Shown: in pieces, positions 34,456 through 46,700 of the stretch
Layout of the letters: each line of letters opens with the position of its first letter
How positions within the stretch are numbered: the first letter of the stretch is position 1
From: Mimachlamys varia
Lineage: Eukaryota; Mollusca; Bivalvia; Pectinida; Pectinidae
Reading direction: 5' to 3'
DNA: 64,000 nucleotides
Assembly: GCA_947623455.1 (NCBI GenBank)
Contig: OX392543.1
Location: 16,986,757-17,050,756, forward strand
Program-made: the position numbers and the translations under genes
The notes under the pieces: generated by a model
The model's input: the letters and a program-made list of their open reading frames with translations, nothing else
Told to the model about the DNA's origin: nothing
Database searches by the model: none

Positions 34456-37400
34456 TCATACGGCAGACACCAGATCCATTGCCTCATCGTCTTCCTCAAT
34501 GACGCAGCACTCTCTGTCCTTTGGATCAAAAGAATAATTCCCATTACTATCGGAACTTAAATTTTTTATCACAAAATCGTCATCATTAAGCATTCTCTGA
34601 AATGAATTCAAATTTCTGTTGTTATGGTAACTGTTTTGTCCTTTCCAAACCGGTGTTTCTTCCTTACTATTATAAGATTTCATGCCTCTATCTGACGGAG
34701 GAGTACACCAAGCAATCTTGGTGTCATCTGAATAAGGTGCAGACATAATGTCCTGTGAATGAGAGTTATCTCCCCCTGACGACCCCCAGCGGTCAAGGCC
34801 AAGGTTCCAAGGATCTTCTTCCTGTGGCTTTGTATTCCACTGATTGTCATTACTTGGAGATTGCCACTGTTGCGAACTGTTTCGTGAAGAAGGATTCCAT
34901 TGAGAGTTATCTTCCTTGTCTTTATTAATGTCTGAAAATGTCCATGGCCCCGTTAACTTCCAGTCTGAATCGTCCACATTAAGCTGACAATTGAGAAAAT
35001 CATCTTCCTCCGGAATGGTGTAATTATCCAACACATCTGCTTCTTCTGGAATCGAAGTCATGGAGGATGCAGATGTCGACTGGTTACAGGATTCTTCTTC
35101 TGTGGTTGTAGAAGTTGACATATTTGAGAATCGTTTTAACCTCAGAGAACCCGATGCACTTTCATCGTCTCCTGTTGTGACGGAAGAATCACCCGTGGCA
35201 ATAGATGACTCCTCTAATGACCGACGTGATTCACGCAGACTTATTACACTGTCACGTCTTGACCCAGGGAACACTGCCGAGACTGACCGTCTCTGGACAG
35301 GAAGTGACCCTCGCAAGCTGCTGTTTCGCTTGAGGGGAATTGTTCCGATATGGTTCTCAAATTTACTTTCCTCTGTACGTTTCAGCAATGTTGCCACTCC
35401 TCCATCCACTTTTATATGGTGACTGTGTCTACGTACAATTTTCTGCGGCTTTGGGAATGTTTTGTCTGTTTGTTGCGTACACTCAGTCACGTCTCTCGTC
35501 CTAACAACAGGGGACACGTGACCAGGCCGACTTCGGCCATGCAGATTTTCAGCTCGGACTCGAAATCGGTACTCAGTGTCAGGCGCTAGATTTTTCACGT
35601 CATAGCTCGTCCCTTGGCAAGAGTTAGTTACGACCTTCCACCGACGCTCGAAAACATTGTAGACTTCAATTTGATAGGCAAGTATTGATTTGGCGGGGAA
35701 TCCCTTGGGAGATAGCCAGCTGAGCATAAGACAATTATGCGAGATATTCTTCACAAAAGGAACGCCATCTGGTGGGGACGGCTTGCCTAGAAAACAAAGA
35801 AAACATTTATTATTAAACTGACTTTTCAAAAGTTATGTCAAGCTCAAATCCATATGACAAATTTAGTCTATTCAGATGCATAACATTTCAAACAATATCA
35901 GATTATATTGTGAATGGTTTCTTTTGTGTTTTGTAAAATGCATGACAATATTTTAAAAAAAATTCATAAAAGTTTATAGAATATCAAGTATGGACATCTG
36001 TATGGGAAAACGTGAATAAAATATCTTAAATCATATTTTTATACCCATCATAACTACTTGAATGATAATTTTGATAAAGAGAACATCCTCAATATTGCAG
36101 AATTTGGATTTCATTAAAAAGTGTTGTTTTTCATACATTTAGTGTATTTTTTGTTTATCTAAGACTTAATAAAAAATTCTGTGAAAATTTATTGATTTGT
36201 ATTCAAAGACTAAAACTACATGGTCCTTCGGTTTTCTGAAGCTATCTTACAGTTGCAATGAGCAGACGACACCCCAGCTAGCAGACGACAACAAATACAT
36301 TGTACCATCATCTGCCACTTTGAATTAAATCTGATCTACCACCTACGGTGTCACAAACGATTAACAATAAAGTTTTGCCTGAAACATGGACTTTTAAGAA
36401 TGTCAGAGATATACTAGAGTCCTATTCCGACACCAGAGAGAGACCTTTTTACCTGAAATCAAGGCACAGACCATCACAGTCAAATTTAAATGTCATTTCT
36501 CACCTAAAACGTCAATGCAAATTTTTTTTTTTTCAAGTTTTTTTTATAAAGTCGAGATGAATTAACATATCAAAAATGTTTGCGATGTCTGTGCCTTAAT
36601 CGTAGATCACGGGGAACAAGTGGCGTTTTTGTCACCAGGAATTTTAATGGGCGATACGTTATAGTCGTAAAGAAACCCAATCTACCCGGTGTGTCTATCT
36701 TGTTACCCTATCGTGTTAGTTCTTACCTATTTTGATGCATTGTATGCTATCAATGTCACAATCTACATAAAAAAATCGGAATTTATGTAAAAAACGACTT
36801 TTAAATGGAAAGTGTTATACATCTATCATCGCCATTGACAGGTATATGTCAAAGCTTTATTTAAAAGAAAGCGTAAAATAACTTCTTTTTTTTTCACTGT
36901 ACATATCCTAAATTCTACTTCACTATGCGAATTGCTATACTCCTCAGTTTTCAAGATGATATTGTAGTTCACCTCTGACCTTTTAACATTTTATTTGAAG
37001 AAAAAAGTAAAAGGTAGTTCTAGTATTTCAGTTTCAGCGCTTAGAAAGATCTTTTGTCGAACTATAACACTAGCTTTGCTTAAGAATGACTTGAGAAACA
37101 AGTATATGTTTAACCTTGGCCTGAGGCAAGATAGGGCATAAATTGTAATGATAAGTTATTCCTTTATTCATCTATACTTGTATTAATAGGAAATTGGATA
37201 CCTTACACTTAAACTCTATATATAAATACACATTATAACTCTATTAAAACAGCATTAATATTTATATACAAAGAATTTGCTATACCTGTCATTAAGGTTC
37301 ATGCTGATCGGAGAATAAATACCCAGAATGGTCAATTTAGTTTACTATATAAACATACACCAGTTTCTAGCTAAGTCAGATTACTTCTTAGCAAATATAT

Positions 37401-39311
37401 TGAATATTGGTTAATGGTTTGGATGATAAAAGCTTGCTGGAATAGGTTTATAATTTACTAACATAATAGTATAGGCTGGTATTCATAATTATGTTTGTAT
37501 GATAAGGGGAAGTAACTCTTCCTTATCCTCAGAGAACTACAGTATGTACTTTTATGAAAGGTGATTTGAGGTAGCAGCTGTACTTGTCAAGTAGAACTCT
37601 TGTTATAAATGTTCTCAACTTCTCCTAATGACCTCACTCAACCCCTTAAAAACAAAATGTCAGTTATAATTGTCATTTCGTTCCTAACACTGATTTCTAA
37701 GAATATATTAAAAGAATTTTATATTTTTTTTTTCATAATTTGCTAATATTCATATTTTGATTAACTCTTTCACCCCTGAACTTTCATAATGAACTATTTC
37801 AACTTTTGAATTGGGAGAGTTCAAATGTGTCTTCAGGGGTGAATGATGGTCATACTATACAGTGATATTTGGCAAGTAAGAAACCAGACATGACGAGGTT
37901 GTATATGTACATTCAAGTCGTTAAAGGTAATTACTATCAGATCTCTCAGAAGTTTAAGGTTCCAAGGGCCTCCTATTTACTCTAATGTGTTTGATGGCTT
38001 GTTTCAAACACAGAAATATTTGTTGTTTTCTGTATATTAAGTCCTGGGTATAATGTGTGCACTTTGAAGCAAAATTAACTGGTAGTATTCTTTGATCATC
38101 CCACAAAGGTAGACCTGTATTAACTATTTAGTTGTAACCCTAATTACCTCCATTTTTAATGTGAGGTATGGTCTGACGCAACTACAGGTGTATATATATA
38201 CCTCACCTATATACCTCTAAACATTTTTTACTCGTTAGTGTCCTACCGCACAGACAGATGTACATGTACCTAATGTAACGCTGTATCTCCAAGACAACCA
38301 GAATATACATCTAAAAATAGGAGATTCTGGTAAAATATCCTTGGGATTGCTTTAGTTTTTAACCCTGAAGTATAAATCATTATTCTAGCCCAAGGAATAT
38401 ATAACCACATAGATAATCAGTTTCAAAGTCTTAACTTACTTTTCGGGGGTAAAGGACTTTTTTATATTTTTCTGTGAGACTTTAGTTCAGAAAATCATAA
38501 AAAGTTTGATTTTTTCCTAACGGGAGGGAGGGGAGGGGGAGACGCTAGGAGTTCTTAAGTCCTAATTACACGGTTCTTGACTGTCACTATAAAAAATAAG
38601 TCATCCCTGAATCATGTGTTCAGCCAGTTCATACAAAGTTGAAACCATTATTTCTCTATCAATGAGACTGGTAGACGAAGGGTGACACTTATTACTTATA
38701 TATATACATAAGTAGTCAACATACCAAACGCTTACACCACATCAATTATACTAATCGTAAAAATGATTGATAAGTCAAATTTCTACATAACTTACGCTAT
38801 CCCTACATATTGGCTTAAAACTCAACTTTAGAAGAGGCAAAATGTGTTTATGCAAAGATATGTCAAATGAAATTTAAATTGTCTTTGAAATTTTCATTTC
38901 CATATTCTTGTAATTAAATTTCCCTAATATTTCAATTTCATTGATTTAAACTTTCTATGAAATTCAAATTTTCATTTAAGGTTGGTTTATTTTAAGTTTG
39001 AAATATTACCTTGGTATATTATCATAGGTTTTGATTTAATGATATTATTCATAAAGTATCATATAATATTACTGGGATATTACAGATATGATTATCATTA
39101 GGCCAAATTATTCATAAATATTGATTATGGTAATTTGTATACCAATTACTGACACATATGTTAATTGTATACATAATAGACCGTTGCAATACGTACCTTG
39201 CTGATAGCAGACTCCGTGATATTCCAATCGTGTACTTGCATCGCCTCTTTGGATAAAAACTCTCGGATCAGACGACTGCCGATCATGAATTTGAGAATTG
39301 TTTGCACCCAT
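34456..39311 (-). CDS. Two-exon FN3-domain protein, 481 aa, probable myristoylated scaffold/adaptor
   Basis: Coding exons are 39197-39311 and 34456-35786. Exon 1 ends CAAG|GTACG and exon 2 follows TTTTCTAG|GCAAG; both ends are phase 1 and join to an exact frame with TGA at 34456-34458. The ATG has A at -3 and G at +4, and an in-frame TGA lies 15 nt upstream, which fixes the start. Residues 1-6 (MGANNS) match the N-myristoylation pattern G2/S6. Residues ~41-136 are one fibronectin III domain (W62, Y76, W88, L105, Y111, N119 and G122 in place), closest by eye to the FN3 of myosin light chain kinase/titin-type proteins; no kinase or Ig domain is present. Residues ~157-290 are Ser/Arg-rich with [KR]RxS sites at S160, S194, S218 and S259. 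Residues 314-419 carry nine tryptophans in an S/N/D/Q-rich disordered context. The tail is acidic and ends SAV, a class I PDZ-ligand pattern. Membrane-tethered cytoplasmic scaffolding is inferred. The orthologue and any further 5' exons are unknown. Confidence 0.88.
35787..39196 (-). other. Phase-1 intron of the FN3 gene
   Basis: The intron has a GTACG donor at 39196 and a pyrimidine-rich TTTTCTAG acceptor ending at 35787. It holds one hairpin-family MITE copy (37760-37846) and otherwise AT-rich sequence. I saw no further open block with splice-site context inside it, but alternative exons cannot be excluded by eye. Confidence 0.8.
37760..37846 (-). mobile_element. Hairpin MITE family copy 9 (intronic)
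   Basis: TTAACTCTTTCACCCCTGAA and GTCTTCAGGGGTGAATGATG at the ends. It sits inside the FN3 gene intron, so it is transcribed with the pre-mRNA and could fold there. Confidence 0.87.
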
Positions 39312-39732
39312 TGTTAAAATCCTTCAGAACGATAACACACATGAAATAACGGAAAGTTTTATTCCGTTTCCATCTGTACAATTTAAATGTACTCTTATAA
39401 ATGTCACAAAATCTCTTTCCAAATTCGAACACACAGAGTTATAATTAATGAAAATTTCCCAATTCCGTTTTTTTTTTTCAATGTATAATTTCCACTGTTG
39501 AATTAGTAGTATAATCCAGAGGCACTGTCACATAGTAAAGCTAGTGGTTTAAGTGTTATTGTCCATTTTTGTTGTATTTCCTAACACACTGAGTAGCACA
39601 CATGTGTATGGGTCTGCGAGCTGACTGAACTGATAGGCACAGTGTGAGTGGGGCCTGTGTATATAGCTGCTAGCCTGTGTGTATGGTAGAGTGCTCACTC
39701 AGCCACAACCAGGCAGTGAGATCTGCTCACTT

Positions 39733-39741
39733 CTATATATA
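39733..39741 (-). promoter_or_regulatory. TATA-like box upstream of FN3 gene
   Basis: On the minus strand this reads TATATATAG, flanked by GGG, about 420 nt upstream of the start codon. A TCACT initiator-like sequence lies about 24 nt downstream (around 39717), a little closer than the usual 30 nt. If it is used, the 5' UTR is about 400 nt and unspliced. A TATA-like run in AT-rich DNA is weak evidence alone. Confidence 0.35.
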
Positions 39742-41891
39742 CCCACAGCAAATACTCAAAGGAAAACAAAATCCTTTGAACCACAAAAGACTTTAAAAAC
39801 TTCAATGAAATAATTTTGAATTCTTTATCAAATTCTAGCACATCATGGGTAGAAATAAATTTTTTCATGTCAGTTCTGCAATGTGCATATAGCAGACATG
39901 TATTTTGTAATGTACATATAGGTTGTGTGTGATTTCTGCCGTCTGCTGTTACTCACATAGACTTTGTTACCTTTAACAAACCTTACCTATATGTATAGCA
40001 CTGTATATACCTATATACATGTACAGAGCGTACTCTAGTCAGTGTATCAGTACTTCACTCAGATATCTGTCCGATATAAATTGTAACATGTACTATCAAG
40101 AAAACTGTACCAATTTTAAACCTCTGACTTGTTTACAAATCTATGAGTCATTGGAAATTTTTCTTATCCCGTAATACAGAACACGTGGAACTCCTGTGTA
40201 ACATCCGGTGACTTCATGAATGTTTAGTCCAATTAAAATTTGGAGCCATAATTCAAACGTCCCTGAAACATACCATGTGTTTATATATTATCTGCGTGTG
40301 CCCCTGGGTAGGGGAGCTTTGGAGGAGAGTGACAGCTCTCTAATTGGATACAGTCCCTGGACCATTGATAAAGGCAGACAAATTACAAGAGAAGGCAATT
40401 ACGTAAACGGTTCTTTGGTAGAAACCGAAACGTATACCTATATCTTATCCGACTAGTTTTTCGAGGAAGTGGTTTCTTCCTCGTTCATAAAACCTTGCAC
40501 CAGTAACTTTTGACTTGAGCAGTTAGGATTTCTTCCTGCCCTGAACAAATTTGAATTCTCCCTAAAATTCCCTTCTGAATTAGTACTGAAACATCTGTCT
40601 TCAAAGTAACATACTTTAAAGAAGGAACATAATAATTCAAGATGGCAACGTTTTGCTTTATTTTCCATACAATCACAAGATTCTTTTCTCCATTTTGGGG
40701 GGAGGGATTGGAATGTATTGAGTGTGTGTGGGAGGGAGGGGGGTATATTTTTTCTTTTTATTTGACAAGGAAAACATCATTTATTTTGCATTAGGTTAAT
40801 TTTTTCTGCAATTCTCATGGGACATTGACCTTGTTTCCGCATGTTCTCATCATTTCAACAAGGAGATGATGAAACCCAGGCCTCGCCCTTGTGGTGTTTA
40901 TTTATCACATCTGTGATGACAATATGTTTTCGTTAGTAACCGTTCTCCGTTTACACCACTTTGCTAGCAGTAGTACTGGGATACAAGTAAACGAGATTAG
41001 CATTTAACAGCAGATAAACCTACAATCTGATTACCCCTATCTCTTAGTCATGTTACACCACAAAGGGCCAAGCCCAGCCCTTCCTGCTAATCACAGAGGG
41101 CCAGAACCAGCCTTTTCTGTAGAGATCAATAAAGGGCCAGACAAACATTGATCCACAAGGAATGCTACCCCCTATATCCTAGCTATCTCCCAGGTTTTAC
41201 CAAGTCTGGATCCAATCTATTATCAGGTCATTAGCCAGGGCCAATATTGTCAGTCAGCTTTAGGTAGAGTGGAGAAAATATTTACATAATTAATTATCAG
41301 GTAATTAGTGGGACTTAATCACAGGTAAATTATGTTGTACGAGTCATGTTACACAACTTATACTCCACATGGGGCGCCACATGGGAACTCTGGAGGGTAT
41401 ATATAGGGTAATTAGCACACTGTCTCGTTAACATTAATTAAATCCTCCAGTAGCATGTAATACAACACTTTGTTAACAGGGGGCACCTGATTGTTCACAC
41501 CTAATTAGTATACATAAGGTAAACTTAAGAGAACCTTGAGGCAGCTAGCTATAGGGGTCTGTTAATGTTTTGTATTGATAATTGTATATTTAACACCTCA
41601 AAGTGTTAAAGTGCTAAAGATAGGCTTATTTTTATGCATTTGTATTCTACAAACTGTCCTACAGCTTTACACGCTTATACTTAATGATGTATTATTCATG
41701 GGATAAATCAAAAGAAATTATAAACAATTAGCTTGTTTGCAATAGATACCTAGCTGTATAAATGGACACCTGTCTAAAATGACATTTCTCAGTGTGAAGT
41801 TTAGAACCCAGTCAAAATAGAAACCTGACTAAACTATACAAAAATGAATCATCTTCCCCATAATTGTACTGAAGCAGGAGAAAGAGAAAAT
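39742..41891. other. Upstream region of FN3 gene, intergenic
   Basis: Contains purine-rich GGGAGGGAGG near 40685-40740 and a loose AGGGCCAG repeat at 41065-41140. ORFs at 40220-40676 occur on both strands without motifs. Distal regulatory DNA of the gene may lie here but nothing specific can be read. Confidence 0.4.
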
Positions 41892-41970
41892 GTAGCGGCC
41901 AGACATGTGTTTGGAACTCGGGACCTTCACAACTCTAGACGAACACTCTACCAACTGAGCCTAACCTAGT
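41892..41970 (-). mobile_element. tRNA-like SINE head
   Basis: The minus strand reads TTAGGCTCAGTTGGTAGAGT, TTCGTCTAGAGTTGTGAAGG and GTCCCGAGTTCCAAAC: box A good, box B (GAGTTCCAA) imperfect, acceptor unpaired. It is not a functional tRNA. Confidence 0.55.
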
Positions 41971-42483
41971 CCCCGATGATCAACCCAATCCAGTTCCGCT
42001 ACATAAATATAATATTTTAGCTTCTACCTGGTAGGTTATAAAATTTCACAACATGTAAATAATTTAATTTTGTACCGAAACAAAACTTCATATAACTGAA
42101 TATCTGTCTGTAAGGATCGTCATACCTGACGTACTGATAAGCTTACAGTCAAGACATGACCTTAACCCTTCTGTTTTTATTTAGTGTAAAACCCTCTTGA
42201 GGCCCCCAAAGACAAATTCCTTTGATCACAGTACTAAATAGTTAGTCATAGATATAGAAATCTGTTGAAATCTTTCGGTAGTGGTCAATGGTGGTGTATA
42301 TAAACAGACACATGTTTTTATTCTGTGGGATTATATCCAGAGTGACTCACGATAAATCATATACCTATTGACGAGCATTTCCACACCTTAAGGTAACGGA
42401 AACGCCAACTACCTGAATCTCCGATAATTAACACAAGTGTGAAATGAACTTGAATAGGAAGTTGTGTTGCCGTTATGCCTTAA

Positions 42484-42570
42484 TTAACTTGTTCACACCT
42501 GAAATTTTATTATGAAACATTCCAAGCTTTTAATTGGAAGAGTTCAAATGAGTTTTAAGGGAAGAATTAA
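42484..42570 (-). mobile_element. Hairpin MITE family copy 10
   Basis: TTAACTTGTTCACACCTGAA at the left, AATTGGAAGAGTTCAAATGA in the right half. The right terminus is decayed (AAGGGAAGAATTAA). Confidence 0.78.
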
Positions 42571-45187
42571 TGCCCAAAAATACTTGTTTAAAGTTTGAGT
42601 TTCGTTTCAACCTGGAAATACCAGTTACATCAGTTTATAATTTCCTTGTCATAGAAATATATAAATAGGTGAATTCTAATTAGTTATAAATAGTAACTTG
42701 ACTAAATGTTTTTGGAATTTGAAATTATTAAATTACAATGTGCTATTCTTGGAATTTTTCAAAACCAAAACAATTATTACACAATAAACAAAAACAGGAA
42801 TTTTAACATTTGAAAGAAATACAGAAATAAATACTAGTGTAAACAACAGTCAACAAATAAATTCAAAGATAAACATCAATAAAAAGCTTCAATTGACCCG
42901 GATAAGGTCTCGAAGGGAAACTCAATCCTTTTTAGGGAGCTACAAATAAATTGATTCCTTATCAACCAAACTAACCTAAGGGCTTAAGTTCTTCTCTGTG
43001 AGCACAATAGGTCAAGATTTAATTCAGGTATATTCTTAAAGTGAAATAATACTCCCTCCAGGGACGACCTTTTGTCACCCAGGTGATAGAATGTCAAAAT
43101 TGATACAGTTATATAAATTGAATAGATATATAATTCCACTAAGGAGAAAAGCTGACATCTCCATGGTGACAAAAAATAATACTGACTTTTAGTCTGAAAG
43201 AAAGACCTTAGTTCATGGACCTATTTCCTCACCTTGCGATAGGCCAGGTGAAAAGTGTCACCACCGCTTTAGGTAAACATGTTAGCGAAGTGTTAAGTCA
43301 GTCATTCAACATCAATTTTTTACAGATAGTTTTCACCTGACATTTGGTCTATATTTACCTGGTGATTTTTAAGTGACCGATATCAATGGTCTAATCTGGT
43401 GGTGAGATTACCTGACCTAAATCTTCGCTATCAAATATTTTTCGTACAGAACTTGTCAATCTTTCCAGGTACAGTAACAGTTTATATTTTTTTAAACTTT
43501 TTTATCATTTTTTCCTCGTACCTGTCAATCATTTTTCCAGGTAGCAGAATATACATTTTGTTTTTTTTTCTTATCAATCTTTTTTTTTATTAGACACAAA
43601 CTTTTTTAGTGGTTTTAACTGTCATAATGGTACTTTTTCCAGGTTGTAAGTTTTTTTTGAAGAATTTTAATTACTTTTCCTTCCATTTTTATTGAACATA
43701 AGTTCTTGAATGTGGTTTTAGCTGTTGTACCCGTCAATTTTTTTTAAATTTTGTAACTTTTTTCTTTTTTAGCAAATACAAATTCTTGAAAGTGGTTTCA
43801 ATACAATGTTCATAATGATTAAGAGGTGAACCCCTTGTAATAAACAAAGATTTTTTTAAAAAAAGAACACATTATATTGATGTGTTACCAGTTTATCTAT
43901 ATTTATATCTTTTGAGTTTTATTTTAACCAAACCCTGAGGTCGCCTGCACCGAGATCAATTGGACATCTGTTATGATGATGATGAGAGATATCATATATA
44001 AATGCGAACAAAATATGAAATTTAAAGCAATCATAAAATGGTAAATTTTGATCAAAATATTTTCAACTTTTTAAACAAAATATAAAGGCAAAAAGGAAAA
44101 AAATTTGAATAAATAACTGTACATAATAAGGTTGATTTATGAAGTGAAATTTATATTCAAGGATTATAAAATGCAGCCATTATTGGAAATTGATACAAAA
44201 ATTTTAAAAATTATCCATCACTATTGTATAAAATGTCATTGAAACATTTGATATTCCGACATAAATCCATAATGATTAAAAAAAATACAAAAAAAAATCA
44301 TGGATAAAAACTCATACTTCAGGACGTAAAAGCAGACATAATTTGAAATCGATAAACTTCCTTTTTTAATTCTCCCATCAGGATTGTATTAAATGTCACT
44401 GAAATAACACATTTGATCTCCGACACAAACCCATTATTCAAATAAATATAATCTCCATGTCAAATACTGCAGATTCATTTATAACATATATGAATATGAA
44501 ATTTTTATCATTTGCATAAGATCATTATTCAGTATTTCCAGTTGATCGTCTATAGTTAAAATAATATGTACCATACCCTTAAGCTTGATTCTTATTCTGC
44601 AAGCTTTAATAAAGAAGAGGATAATGAATCAAAAATATTTGTGAAATTTTGAAAAAGAATAAAAGTAATCAATCATGTATATAAAACCTGGTTTTGTAGA
44701 TATTGGATAAATATTAAATTCGAAATAATTCATGCAGACGGTAATTTTTTTTTTATGATTTAGTAAAAAAAAATTAAGCTTAAATGCCTCTGAATTGTGT
44801 CCAGCTGTTTCATAGTGAAATATCACTGACAACCCCACACCTGTTGTTTTGGTTTCTGTAGATAAATATTGTGGGCACCTATTGAACAAAGTATCAAGAT
44901 TAAATCTCGTTTTATTTACAGGTTTTTATTCATTTGCAATAAATGAATAATCTGTTATTTAAATAACAGCTACGATGGAGGTAATATTTCACGGCATTAA
45001 TTTTGTTTCACATTGCATGCTAATCTGTAATAAATCAATCGAAAATCAATTTAATACTGTTAATTCTTTTTATATCTGCCAGTCAAAAATGTAAATTTGT
45101 CTAATTTTTTTCAAAAATATTTACATTCTCATTCAGATATCAAATGTCGATTACCAAATGTGCATGTTCATGTTTATTGTGCATGAT
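42571..45187. other. AT-rich intergenic DNA with T runs
   Basis: 43420-43800 is strongly T-rich, with a loosely repeated TCAATCTTTCCAGGTA/CAATCATTTTTCCAGGTA motif. An 18 bp palindrome CTGTTATTTAAATAACAG lies at 44952-44969. No gene. Confidence 0.5.
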
Positions 45188-45270
45188 TATCTCTTACGCC
45201 CCTAAAGTTTCATAATGAATTATTCCAACCTTGGATTTGGAAGAGTTGAAATGTGGCTTTCGTCGATTAA
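45188..45270 (-). mobile_element. Hairpin MITE family copy 11
   Basis: TATCTCTTACGCCCCTAAAG at the left, TGGAAGAGTTGAAATGTGGC at the right, distal terminus lost. Confidence 0.7.
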
Positions 45271-45593
45271 ATTCACACTTGTAAAATCAGATTGTACATC
45301 TATAGCTAGTACACTATAATGCTTATGAGGCGAGCCATATCTTTCATACGCAACAATTTACTTTTGCGAATATAAATTTGATTTGGATATTCGCGGAAGT
45401 AAAAAGCGCATGAAAAAAAAACTCAGTTTATGCTCAGTTCCCTGAAACTAATTAAACTTTTCCACGCCTTGACAATTAAAGCTCATGTTAAAGATTTAAA
45501 TGTCAATCTTCATATCTTTACATTACTCATTATTTTTATGAATAAGCTGAGTAATGAACTTTCCCAGAAATGATAAGATTTCCTGTTTTCTGA

Positions 45594-45614
45594 CCCCCCC
45601 CCCCCCCCCCCCCC
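45594..45614. repeat. C21 homopolymer
   Basis: An uninterrupted run of 21 C. Length is likely polymorphic and sequencing-error prone. Confidence 0.95.
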
Positions 45615-46349
45615 TATCATTCCTCTCAAACAATGGCAGAGATGTGCATTGCTAAACATTCCTTATTCTGATTTTCTCAGAAAAAACAATCTTTATGTAA
45701 CAGCAACTAAACATACCAGTTCACATGTATAATATAACAGCAGACATGTTTTATTTCTTGATTCAATCAATTGTCCCTAGTTTTCTCCACAAACCCCAAA
45801 GTCTGTCACATTGGCGATGGAATGTCCAGTCTAGGATGGTCAACACAAGCTCTTGACCATAAACCCATCGAGCAGGTGACAAAACTACAGGTAACTTGTT
45901 AGATATTAATCAGCCATTGTTACCTGTACGTGATGATCGTAGACTGGACATTACACATAATGAGACATACCTGTCTGTCTGCGGTCAGTCAAGTTATGTA
46001 TTCCGGCCAATTACATTGATCAGTCTGGACAAAGTCAGATGTTTGATGACAATAAGCCTTGGTCACTCAGACTAAATTAAGGTATTAGGGCACTCGGAAG
46101 TGATAATGTGTGGTCATTCATTTGTGCCCTAAGTGTGTCCCTACAATAGCGGTCATCATCAGAGCCGTCTGGACACGGGTCACTCGCACCTTAATCTGGC
46201 AAAATGTCTGGCTTTTACTGACCAACAGCTGGCAATGATCTATTATTGAACTGACCAGTCAGATCTTATTCCTGGATTTCGATACATTCACTGACCAGTC
46301 AGTCTATCGTCTTATCGATTTCAATCAAGTAATTACTAATTATAAACAA
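45615..46349. other. Intergenic; GGTCA/TGACC-rich patch
   Basis: Many short TGACCA/GGTCAC words at about 45830-46310, similar in feel to the patch at 18.8 kb. No gene. Confidence 0.4.
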
Positions 46350-46700
46350 TTACCTTCCCAGTCCCAATGAGTTGTTTCTAAAGTTGCAATGAGTTACTTC
46401 CCCTTATCATGAATAGTTACCTTCCCAGTCCCCATCCGTCATTTCTCCAGATGTAATGAGTTACTTTCCCTTATCATAAATAATTAACTTCTCAGTGCCC
46501 ATAAGTCATTTCTACAGTTGCAATGAGTTACTTCCCCTTATCATAAGTAATTATCTTCCTAGTTCCAATAAGTTGTGTCCAACTCCAATGAATTATCTCC
46601 CCTGCTCAAAAACAGTCGATCAATTATCTCCCCTGCTCAAATGTCTCCCGAGTTATCTCCCTTTTCGAATGAGTTATATCCCCTGCTCAAAATCAGTTGT
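46350..46700. repeat. 67-bp tandem repeat with TTATCTCCC words
   Basis: Copies start at 46350, 46417, 46484 and 46551, each holding TTACCTTCCCAGTCCC- and ATGAGTTACTTCCCCTTATC-like parts, then decaying into ATTATCTCCCCTGCTCAAA units. ORFs across it are artefacts. Confidence 0.85.

Noticed and set aside
35060..35589. Plus-strand ORFs of 120 and 79 codons
   Set aside because: They lie antisense to the well-supported FN3 exon, whose Ser/Glu-rich codons leave the opposite strand open; the translations have no domain.
35787..35829. Start codon at 35829 for an unspliced 457-residue protein
   Set aside because: The first 14 residues read straight through the splice acceptor. The exact phase match with the 39197-39311 exon is a better explanation.
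39237..39248. RGD tripeptide at residues 22-24 of the FN3 protein as an integrin ligand
   Set aside because: There is no signal peptide and the N-terminus looks myristoylated, so the protein is probably cytoplasmic.
39655..39664. Plus-strand TATA box (GTGTATATAG)
   Set aside because: No plus-strand exon follows; TATA-like words are frequent in this AT-rich region.
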